NCBI RefSeq assembly: GCF_021869535.1
Contig: NW_026262690.1
Coordinates: forward strand, 85,791,995-85,855,994
From: Mytilus californianus
Taxonomy: Eukaryota > Mollusca > Bivalvia > Mytilida > Mytilidae
Direction of reading: 5' to 3'
DNA: 64,000 bases
The translations under genes and the position numbers were made by a program. Shown piece by piece: positions 1-11,500 of this stretch; positions within the stretch are counted from its first letter, which is position 1; each line of letters starts with the position of its first letter. The notes beneath the pieces were generated by a model. The model had not been told where the DNA came from and did no database searches. It was given only the letters and a program-made list of their open reading frames with translations.

Positions 1-244
1 ATGACTTCCTATTTAGATATTTTAATTATGGATAAGTCTTGGTAATGTAGGGACTATCTTATAGTATGGAAAAGTTTAATAAAATGTGTTTTAGGCATTA
101 TATGACACAACAAATACGATGAAATGGTAAGAATTGTTCAAGTTTCCTTATTGTGAATATGAATTTAAATCATGCAATCTATCATTGTTGAAGTTAAACT
201 GTTTACTCGCGTAGTGGTATTAACCATATGTGGATTCTAAAAAC

Positions 245-1125
245 TCTAGAGAACTTCTGGATAATTTTAAATCTCGATCTTTCTCTGAAATGAATTGATT
301 TTTCAACCCTTTATACCACCATTCTCCATGTGCAATTGAAAAATCGTCTAAAAGAAATAATCCACATTGTTTTTCAATATAAAACTGGTAGCACGCGCTA
401 TGAATTTATTGCTATGGCATATTTTGTTAAAAGTGAACAAAAAGGTAAAACATGCTACACAGAGGAACAAGTGATCAGTATGCTGGAGTTTCTTATTGAC
501 AATATATTTTTTGAATCTAGAAGTAAACTTTTTCAACAAATTGTCGTCATTCCTATTGGAACGAACTGTGCGCCTCTCCTTGTCGACCTCATCTCATTTT
601 CATATGAGTTCGGAGTTGCTTCAGACCCTTGTCAAGAAGATCAAAGTACAATTTATTTAATTGCACATTCATATATGTTGATGATGTGTTTTCCATTACC
701 AATCCAAACTTTTTTGATCGGGTTCAACTAATATATCCTCCAGAACTATTAATTAAAGAACAACAGACACCTCCGCCTCATTTTTAGACTTATACCTCGA
801 ATTTGATATAAGCGGTCATCTCAGTACCAACATCTATGACAAACGAGACGATTTTAATTTCGAAATTATAAATTTTCTCCACCTTAGCAGTAATATACCA
901 ACTTCACACCTGTATGTGTATATTGGATGTACATTTCCCAACTTATTCGGTATTCATGAGCTTGCAGCTGCTACTCAGACTTAATAAAACGTCACCAGTG
1001 TCTGAGCAGAAAGTTGATGAACTAGCTTGGTTATGTCAAAAAACGTCTCGTCCCGTCTCATCGGAAGATACCAAGACCTTGTTGATAAATATTCCGTATC
1101 AGCTTCACAAATAGTACATGATGGT
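245..1125 (+). pseudogene. Decayed Penelope-like reverse transcriptase
   Basis: This is a broken reverse transcriptase of the Penelope-like type, the enzyme that copies retroelement RNA into DNA. The readable pieces are, in order, a DNFKSRSFSE-like start near 255, a helix reading MLEFLIDNIFFES near 480-520, the core IPIGTNCAPLLVDL near 553-594, the catalytic YVDD at 674-685 in another frame, and DLYLEFDISGHLSTNIYDKR near 785-850 in a third frame. The frame changes and in-frame stops mean it makes no protein. The 'GTNCAPLLxDL' core is what I know from mussel Penelope-like copies. It continues into a non-coding tail to about 1725. Confidence 0.75.
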
Positions 1126-1725
1126 CTTGAAGTATAGTTTCTAGGTACTGATGTTGTTTATCATCTTAAATACGTGTTATAGTGTTATTTTTATTTTTAT
1201 TTGTATATTTTAAACCTTTCCTGTTTTGCCCATTTTTGGTAATATGATTTTTGGTGTGGCTCGGTATTTATCCCGCCATTGTGTTATTGTGCTATGGTAT
1301 TTTTTGTATTCTTGTCTTTCATTTTAGCTTATGCGCTTTGTCTATAGAGTGTTTATATGCCATTATGTTTCTCTTTGTTGACATAGTTGTCTGTTTTTAT
1401 AGTTATTAAGATTATAACACAATGTTGACTGCTGTACCCCAATTTTAGACATGTTTACCTATTTTGTCTGTTTGCTTTCTCACACATTGTTGTCAATATA
1501 ATGGAATTCTATGCGACTGTCATACAAGTGATAGGTTTAGCTAGCTATAAAACCAGGTTTAATCCACCATTTTCTGCATAAGGAAATGCCTGTACCAAGT
1601 CAAGAATATGACGGTCGTTTTCCATTCGTTGGATGTGTTTGAGCTTTCGACTTTGCCATTTGATAAGGGACTTTCCATTTTAAATTCTCTTTAGAGTTCG
1701 GTTTTTTTGTTATTTTACTTTTTGT
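1040..1725 (+). repeat. 3' tail of the Penelope-like element (tail family 1)
   Basis: This non-coding stretch follows the reverse transcriptase remnant and recurs without it at 17985-18470 and, more diverged, at 59680-60480. Shared landmarks are 'ggcgtggctcg' with variants, 'ctgctgtaccccaatttt', 'cacacattgttgtcaatat' and 'tagctagctataaaacca'. Copies that keep only this end are what 5'-truncated insertions look like. That the tail belongs to the element is inferred from its position. Confidence 0.65.
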
Positions 1726-2472
1726 TTACTTACCGTTCAAATCAATGAATTCTGAATTTTAGTTACAACTAAAGTTTATTTCACATCCTATATTTGATTC
1801 CAACTCTTTACAACAAATACGATTTCATTAATTATGGTAATTAACTAAAATTAAAATGTTGAAAAAAATGCATTTAAAACGAATTCAAGTGTTGATTTTA
1901 CCTCCCATATGTAAATACTATTCGTACCAACCGAGGATCCAGTAATCAGATATTTTGTAAACGTATCAGCTGTAAGGTTAACGTTATATTTAGTTTAAAG
2001 GTTTTTTTTCTTTCTTTCCCTTTGCATTGCATTGATTATGTTTATTTTTTTAGGTCATTTTAAAGTCTTTTATATTCAAATTATAACTTTACAGAACCAC
2101 TTTTTACTGCACCAATAAACTTCAACTTATTTAGATTTTTGTTTGCATAACTATTAAATTTTTAATCAATTTCAATCATAAAATGTAATCCTTTCAAGCT
2201 GATAAATGGCTCCGGACAGATGTATTTCATTTATAGACATTTTTGTTTTGAACTGTTAAAAACTTATTCCCTTACTAAGAACAAGATTTATATTTATTAT
2301 TCGCAATTAAGACACATACAATCCTACAATTTCATTGGTCCAGATCACTTTGCTTAATTCTAAAATATGATATTGATTTTTGATTATTATCTTTTCCGTA
2401 ATAATTCACGACAGAAAATTTGATTTGAAATGTTAATTGCTTCAATGCGGGAAACATCAGTTCACAGTTAGA
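1726..2472. other. AT-rich upstream region of gene A
   Basis: This is the interval between the Penelope-like remnant and the first coding exon. It must hold the 5' UTR and probably the promoter of gene A if there is no upstream non-coding exon. I see no convincing TATA box or initiator. The last bases before the ATG ('cacagttagaatg') match those of gene B, so a short leader was part of the duplicated unit. Confidence 0.4.
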
Positions 2473-2527
2473 ATGCTCGTACTGATAAAATTGATATTAT
2501 TTTGGCAAACGTATGTTAACCATGCAG
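2473..2527 (+). CDS. Gene A exon 1: start codon and signal peptide
   Basis: The exon encodes 18 residues starting MLVLIKLILFWQ, a hydrophobic secretion signal, plus one base of the next codon (phase 1). The donor is g|gtaagg. This ATG was chosen because gene B has the same-length exon with the same 'LFWQ' core at 37472-37526. The ATG at 2513 lies in another frame and runs through the donor, so it is not the start. Confidence 0.82.
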
Positions 2528-5500
2528 GTAAGGTTGTTACATTATATTATGCCTGAAAATAAAAGAAAAAAAAACGAATATATTTTTTTTAGAAATTCGA
2601 AAAAAACTGTTTTCGAATCTCAAACTATATGTTGTGAACTGGTCCTTGTATGGCAAGCTGGGGACTTGTTGAAAGATAGCACAAGGGGAACGTATTGTTT
2701 TCTAAGTGAATAATTCGTTGATTCATGAAGGATATGCATTTCTTAGCTAGTTTCGTTCTATGAGGATATACACATATTTTCTCACATGGATTCGACATTT
2801 AAAACAGTCCTAGTTTTCAAGACATTTGTATGTAAATGACGCAGTTAAAACTGTCTGTCCTTCGTGGCTGTAAACTTTAAGTTGGCCACGAATGGGACCA
2901 GTCAAAACACTGGACGACATGGAAGGTCAACTTCGATTTGTGAACAAGAGCTGAACGAAAAGAAGATCATATTTGTCTGCTTTCATTTTTAATTTGAAAT
3001 AGTCAAAATTAATATTCATGTGTTTTATTACTTGGTCATCTTTCATTATAAACTCAGTCATCATTTTAAGATTTGAAAAAAAAAAGATAATGCTGTTTTC
3101 GTATTAATATTTAAAACAAATGATTCGTTGTATCTGTAAAGCTCTGTATCCTTCACAGGGTCTTTGTCAATTATAACATGTTTATATTCATAAAGTAACT
3201 TGAAATTTGGTTGTTGTTTCAAACTATTAACACAATTCAGAGTACTATTATATCAAAGAAAGGATGTGATAAAACCTCTGTTCAGGTCTCACTGAGTTCG
3301 AAAATGTTAAATTCTATAAATAATAAAAAAAAAAAAAAAAAAAAAAAAAATAGAAAATAAAAAAAAAAAATAAAACACAGAAATGTCAGCAATTAAATCC
3401 TTTTGAATTTGTGTGATACACAATTTACTCCAAGGGTTATCTAATAAGAGATATTTTTGGAGTGTTTATTTGAATAAAGTTTAGATTAAAAATCAGACAC
3501 TTTTTTGCCCATTATATAGTTGTTCTTGTCTTGTCGGCAAACCAGCAAAACAATATGCATTTTGATCCTAAAACACATAATAAATCCACAATAAGATATG
3601 TATTTTTGTTTGAGTAAATGTGCATTTATGGCTTTAATCTTAGTACAATTATTCATTTTAATTTTGATACTATATGCATTTATGTTCGTGTAATTTTGTT
3701 CAGAAAGACGTTCGGCTTAGATTCTGTGATTGTGCATATCTATAGCGTATAGCATAGAAGGCATAATAGGTTGTAAGAGGAGTATATATATATATATGCA
3801 TTCGATATACGGTGAATTTATGGTAGTGGTTAGAAAAAACAAGAAAAACTCTAAAAATTAGATGATAATGTTGTACAATTTAGCAATATTATGTAACACC
3901 ATTTGTTAATCTATACGGTGCAGTCCAGTGTATCCGCGCACCTACGACTTTAAATTTGGCTTCACTTTCGTAATCTCATAAAACCAATAATCGGATAATA
4001 TTGTGTGAACAAATTCATGACATACTTTGCTTTCATGAAATCTTCTTTATGTATGGTTTCACCCTTAAGATTTTATGTAATGTGTCTCCAAATTAGAGAA
4101 ACCCCTGTTTTGACAGTTCTTCAAATGTCTGGTAACTTCGTGCATGCCTTCTAAAAATAGCTAATTTTGAATACAGGAAAGATTTTATACTACGAAATAT
4201 AGTTCAGTTGGAAGGAAACATGGACTGCATGAATTATTTGCGCGTTAAATAAACATATTTTGTTGAAACCGATTTTAATTAAAAATTTATACAATCGGAT
4301 GTTTTAAATTTTCACATATTTTGCAGTAAAATGATAAAAGATTTTATTAATAACAGTCTTCAAAGGGAATATTGAATCCAGTTGCTTGTAATCAATTGCA
4401 CCTATCATTAGTTGGTCATTTCACTTAACCCATATTTAGTTCTTTTTCAAATGGTGGATTTTTAAAGCTGCTTAATCAAAATTTAGTCTGAATAAATACA
4501 AATTATAAAATCTGAAGCGAGATCATAATCTCATTTTTACTTGTTTCTATAAGTCATAATTTAAAGAAAAATGTCAATCACGCCCAAATGTAATATATGT
4601 GTACCCGACTTACAACTTTAGCATATTTCTATAATTTACATTAAGATACTTTTGTCTGTAGCAGAAATTCCGATCATTAATGCATTTATCATATAGGACT
4701 TTTTCATCTGTTCACAGAATGTTATAAAATTTAATTTATGAGAATGCATCTTCAAGATAAATAAATTATAACTAAACTAAATAACTATCTAAATCAGCTG
4801 TTTTTTAATTTCATGTCTTTGATTATGATGATCTGATCAACCAAGGGTTCTCGGTGTACGTTAAAAGAGGGACGAAAGATACCAGAGGGACAGTCAAACT
4901 CATAGATAGAAAACAAACTGACAACGCCATGGCCAAAAATAAAAAGACAAACAGACAAATAATAGTACAGATGACACAACATAGAAAACTAAAGACTAAG
5001 CAACACGAACCCCACCAAAAACTGAGGGTGATCTCAGGTGCTCCGGAAGGGTAAGCAGATCCTGCTACACATTAATGTCATTGCTCACAAATTGTTTTTT
5101 TCATGAATAAGTGCACGTTTAACTTAGACAAATACGTCTGAAAAATGGAATTGTGTGAAATATTTCAGTGCAGTTTTGTTGAATAGGATCCTTGTAGTTT
5201 TATGCCCAACCTATGATAGAGGTGATATTATATTTAATTGAGTGTACGTCCGTCCGTCCCTTCATCCCGTACCCCATTCAAACTTTTAAAATTATACACC
5301 AAATTAGAATTTTGACCCGGATTGACTGACGCACTGAACATGACAATGTAATATTGTGAGTTGGTACGATGTCATATGCACATATGTTCTTGTTTCATTT
5401 GTTTTAGATAACTACTTATGTGTATCTTCAATATTCATTGTCTACCCACAAACAAATTATCAGGTATTATTTGCTTGAAAAGTGTGTATCATTTATAATC

Positions 5501-8500
5501 ACACTACATATGTAATGAACACGTATGGTCCTACATATGCATCCTGTCGAAACTTATATTCTGCACAAGGTCGCAATCGTGATCTTTAGCACTGCTTTGG
5601 AAAACGTATTTGGTCATCCGTTTTAGTTACCCCCGGATTTTGTTTTCTGGATTTGATCTTTCGCGCATCTGTTCAAAAGTAGATGCTAATGCGATTTATT
5701 AAAAGTTATTTTTTCATTATCGTTTCTTTTTTATTATATTTTTTTTTTCATTAATAATTATATTATGATATTCTGTTAAAACTTTTAATATTCAGTGTTG
5801 AACCAAGCACTCAAATATACATGAAATTGAGAATGGAAACGGGGAATGTGTCAAAGAGACAACAACCCGACCAAAGAGTTTAAAAAAAAAAAAAAAAAAA
5901 AAGAACAGCCCAAGGCCACCAATAGGTCTTAAACACAACGAGAAAATCCCGCACCCGGAGGCGGGCTTCAGCTGGCCCCTAAACAAAAATGTGTACTAGT
6001 TCAGCACAAATTGACGTCACACTAAACTCCGAAACATATAAATGAACCAAAATTAAAAAAAATATACAAGGCTTAACAAAGGCCAGAGGCTCCTGACTTG
6101 GGACAGGCGCATAAATGTGGCGGGGTTAAACGTATTTTGTGAGATCTCAACCCTACATGTAAATCTATGCACAGAATTTTGTTGAAAAAAATTTGTAATT
6201 CCTATAAACATTTCCGTTTTAATGATATATTCATATGGATTCTTTTTGTTAGTACAAAACAATCAGTCACGATATGTAGGTAAATAAACTCAGCATTATC
6301 ATTAGGAATTTAAATTTTGTACACCAGACTCACGTTTCGTCTACAGTAGACTCATCAGTATCAAAAAGGTAAAAAAAAAAATAATAAAGTACGAAGTTCA
6401 AGAACATTGAGGATCCAAAATTTCGAAAGGTTTTACCGAATGAGGTTATCAATAAGCGTTACGCCGTAACGTAAACAAAATCATGTGCATGGAAATTTGA
6501 AAAATAAGTAATAATTTGAATTTAATCTTTTTTATGACACTCTTTTACGTACAGTCAATTAAGTTTAAGATCTTGTTTTACAATTTTGTAATTGAATCCA
6601 TCTGTTGAAGAATACTGTTCTTTAAAAAAAACATTGTCTTATGGTTGTGGCCTGTTATCTATTTCACAAGGGACAGTGGTGGCCGAATGGTCTACGTAGT
6701 ATATCTACGCAATCACTAGCCTAGGCAACTAAGGTCGTTGGAACCGCTCACGTAGAAGGTGCGTTCGACTTCAATTTTTTTTTATTAGGATTATCAGTGT
6801 TTTGGCCGAAGGTCGGTAGTTCTCTCCGGACATTCCGGCTTCCTCCACCAATAAAACCTGACAACCACGTAGAAGTTTATAGTGATTTAAGTGACAATGA
6901 ATCAATGAAAGAATGAATCAATCAATCTAATTACAACATGAAGAGATATTTTTCGTTTCACACTGAACGGAGTGTGAAAAAATTAAGTCATACAAAACAT
7001 TTTGTTATAATAAATTTGCATACATATTATCAATATGAAGCACAGCACTAAATTGTATAAACAGCTTCTAGAAAAAAAGTCAGGACTTATCGCAGATACC
7101 CCAGATGGGTAAGAAGACATCGATACATATGTGAAAATAATTTCCAACAACAAAGTTTGTTGCCGCGTGTAATTGTCCTGTTTTACAAAATAACAAATTT
7201 TATTTCATTGTATATTCTTCTTTCTCTTTCTAAAAATTATTTATTTCAAATGAAATGATAAAAATCATCCTCTTGATATATGAAATTAAAAATAAAATCT
7301 ATCAATATGACTCCACACGTAATGTGAAATATAGCTCCCTTTTTAAGCCTCTTTCTCATCATGACGTTATTATAGTGTGCCTGGAAAAGACACCACTTAA
7401 CGCATATAAATGGTAACCGTGACCTATCCCGTTCGACCTCAAGATAAATTATTTGGGGCATTTGTATGACTGTGTATGATATATAAATGCTAATCTAAGC
7501 CTGGTGGACATTGGGCAGTTAAATGCAATTCTTCGTGTTATGAAAGTTTCAGGCATTTTACAAGTTGAAGAACCCTTACAATAAGTCTTTTAAAGTTTCG
7601 TAGGTGACCTATTGCAAGGCAAAGTTTCTGCACATAACCAATGTATCCTCTTTTTGTAATGGCAATGCAAATTTTTCAATCTCAGGTCGAACAAACTTAT
7701 TAGATATACCGTTATTTAGTTATATCAATAATATTCATGAACTTGCATGCAATATTTGCAAAATGACGTAAAGCGAACAACCATCAATCAATCAATCAAT
7801 CAATCTTTTAAATATATACTTTCAAGCTGTGCATTTATCGTGCATTTATTGTGCATTTAAACTGTATTATCATATATATAGCAAATAACATATAATTTTT
7901 ACAGTATGATAACAGCATTGAATTTACGTGAATTCCATATTTTTTCCGAAATGGTGTTTAGCGGGCTGATATGAAAAATTTGTCACATGTTATTTTTCTC
8001 TATTGTTGAAGCATATGATAAAAAGATCATAACATGTCATTTTTCATATCAGATGTATTATAAGCCCTCGGTCAATATCAGCCCTTCGGCTCTTGGGCTG
8101 ATAATACATCTGATATAAAAAATGTCATGTAATAATCTGATATTATACAAAGAATCTAAATGATGTGAAATATCACTTTTGGTACAACAATTATTCATAT
8201 TTCATTTTTACCAAGGTTTCGTGATATCTTTGTGTAAATAGTTAGTTGTGATCAAATATATCAATAATGAAACAGTGACGTCGCAAACAACTTTTCTACA
8301 CCGAAATTTCCAGACTGTATCATTTTCTTCTGTATCAATGAAATAAACTTAATTGAAAAAGATCCACTTGTGAGAAGATTTGATATTTAAGCAAAACAGG
8401 TTCTCACCATTCTACCTCCTTTATATGAATATAAATAAGACATAAATTCAGATGTCAGATCTGCTTCATTGATTTTCTTTATCTACACTTTTTCATAATA

Positions 8501-11500
8501 AAAACAAGATATGAAAAATTCTGTATAATGAAGTGTAGATTTTTCATTTTCATTCTTGTACATAACTATTACCTGGATTGTCTTCTTTATTATTGGACAT
8601 AATTTTCATTTTCATTCTGCCCTGGGCGAAGAATTTGTTTTCAGTTATTTCCACATTCTATTTTTCTTAGATTGTTACAATAAAAATATGATTCTTTTCC
8701 GCCTTGTAAATGAATATGGGATCATGTTGTAATTGGATAATCAGACAACCCAGTATAAGGTCTTGGATAGAAAAAAAAATTTAAAAGACCTCGACCACAA
8801 AATATATATAGGAAGCAATCAAGAAAAGAGAAGTATGCATATCCTTAACATGATAAGATAATTTTGGAAATTGAGAAGAAAGAATTTTATTTCTGATAAA
8901 AAGAAAAGCAAGCTTACATAGAATAATTTAAACATGTATATTCACCTATATGCCGTTTCTAAAAAGAATTTTTTGGTAAAAATCAGAGAAATAAAAACGT
9001 GAGATTTGTTAACAATTTAATAATTATAGCATATTTTTTTGCTAAAAAACAGTTGAATGAAATGTTATGCATTTCTCGAATGCTCTCACATGCGTAATTT
9101 TTAAAACTGTTTGTAGCTGCTTTCAGATTTATGCTTTATTTATGATGAATTCCTATCGTTTGTTTTCTCTTTCAAACTCACAAGCTCAACACTAGATCAA
9201 AAGACAAAAAAGAATAATTACTGTTTGGAAATCTGCCAAAACGGGACCATAGAATTGAGCTATTGACGTCATAGAACAGTACTATTTTTGTGTTACGACA
9301 AAATTTTACGGGAATGTCTGTAATTTCAAGTTAAGGCAGACTAATTGAAAAAAAGTTGTATTGCGAAAATAAAGAAAATAAAACAACTGTCATTTTACTT
9401 GTAATTACTCATTGATTTGTGTTTTCTAAAATTCCATCCAAAATTACATCATTTGTATTTTTGTAATTATTGAATAGATAATTAGAAGGTTTCATCATGG
9501 TTGAATCTGAACTCCGATCTTGTGACCTGACGTGCCATTGATGAAGAACCTGTAACATTTAAAAGTGTTCAAAGCCGAGAATTAGATCAGTTTAGAACTG
9601 TATATATTTCATAATAGTGACCTGGTAACCTGATGCAATTTTTTAACGTTACTTTGTAACACAAGTGAGTACCATACTGGCGCCCAAATGAGATATATCA
9701 TAAATACTTCTAACAAATTGTATTTTTAAACAGGAGATACTGACAAGGAAGCAGCAAAACTGGCTCTAGAATATGTAAGCAGAATCGAACAAAATCCCTG
9801 CACTGGTGGTACCGATGAGACATTGGACCTGAACTTCAACCATACCGAATGGGAAGTATACATCCAACCTGCAATTCTTACATCAAACTTCCTCACATCA
9901 GTTATGCTTAAAAATAATGGTTCACTCAATTCCCTGACTGATGAAATGTTTTTCTCTCTAGTGAGAAATAATGTAAATAGTCATGCAACCTTATTCGGAT
10001 CTTGCATAGCAATAGAACCAGGGATATATTCAAAATATTCTTTGTTTGCACCTTACGCTTACCGTAAGAATGGGATTGTGTTTGCTCATGATATAGCTTT
10101 ATCGTATACATATCAAGACAACAAAACTGTGTGGTATTTTGACTTAAAGAACAGGAATTGGGAAAATGCAACAAGAACAGTTTCAAAAACCAAATATAGG
10201 TAATGTTTTAGATGCATGATTTTTTCATTAGTTGTTGTTGGCTTTGAACTAGCTGTCAGTAACTGCGAGTACTCTCAGATCTGTACTTAGTGTCTTTCTG
10301 TTGTGTGGATGTATAAGTACCCGTCCACGTCCACTCTGTGTTTTTGTTAGATGTATTTCTATTTGTATCCATCTGATGAGTAAAACGCTTTTCAACTGAT
10401 TTTTATAGTTTGTTCTTATGTTGTACTGTTTCACCACTGTCCCAGGTTAGGGGGAGGGTTTGGCGCCAACAAACAAGTTTAACCCCGCCACATTCTGTAT
10501 GTGCCTGTCCCAAGTTAGGAGCCTCTAATTCAGTGGTTATCGTTTGTTGCTGTGTAACATATTGGTTTTTCGTTCATTATCTTGTTTATAGATTAGGCCG
10601 TTAGTTTTCTCGTTTGAATTATTTTACATTTGTCATTTCGAGTCCTTTTATAGCTGACTATGCAGTATGAGCTTTGCTCATTGTCGAAGACCGTAAGGTG
10701 ACCTATAGTTATTCTGTGTCATTTGGTCTGTTGTGGAGAGTTGTCTCATTGGAAATCATACCACATCTTCTTGTTTTTATATTTTTGAATCGTTAATAAG
10801 TTTTTTTCATGTAATTAATATTTTTTTCTTTCAGATTATTAGTTCCATTCAAATTTCTGTCAGGATATTTATAAAAGAAAATTGTTCTAGTCAAATTGTT
10901 TAAGAAAAACTGACTCTTTATAAAGATAAATCTATATCACGCAGAGGATATGATAACTCTTCCCTAGAACTCGACATCGTTTCTGCTAAGGTTAAAGTTT
11001 GTACTGACATGGAAGTATTATATTGACAGGAACTCCAATGAAAAATTAGCACATACATAAGTTTTAATGAGGTTAAAAGCTTCACGTGAGGACCTCTACT
11101 TAAAATGTTGGGATGTTAGGTTACGAGATAGATAACATGATACACCTTTAAAATACAGGTTTAATTGAATAATTTTAAAAGGTGAATGATAGTTATATCA
11201 TAAATGTTAAAAATGTATGAATTATTTGCCACTGGACATTAAAAAGACACTGAATAAAATAGATGTCAAAGTTAACAGTAAACCCCAGTAATAGCAGCTT
11301 TTTCACGGAAAATATCTTACGATTGTAAAATTGATCGTAAGTAAAACTGAAATGTTCATGACTTGTTAGTATGGTAACTCTTAAGATATTTTGTGTCGCA
11401 GGGTTTTTACTGTCTTTCTTTTATATTTATGTCAAAGCAGCAAAAACAGTAGTCGTTGAATGCAATTTCCATTTCAATTATGTACACATCGATCCGGTCA

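Noticed and set aside
2513..2713. ATG at 2513 as the start of gene A
   Set aside because: It is in a different frame from the signal peptide, overlaps the exon 1 donor and runs into intron. Gene B supports the ATG at 2473.
6668..6775. A tRNA gene
   Set aside because: Box A- and box B-like parts exist, but the sequence continues into a SINE body with an ATCA tail and a convincing cloverleaf was not found.
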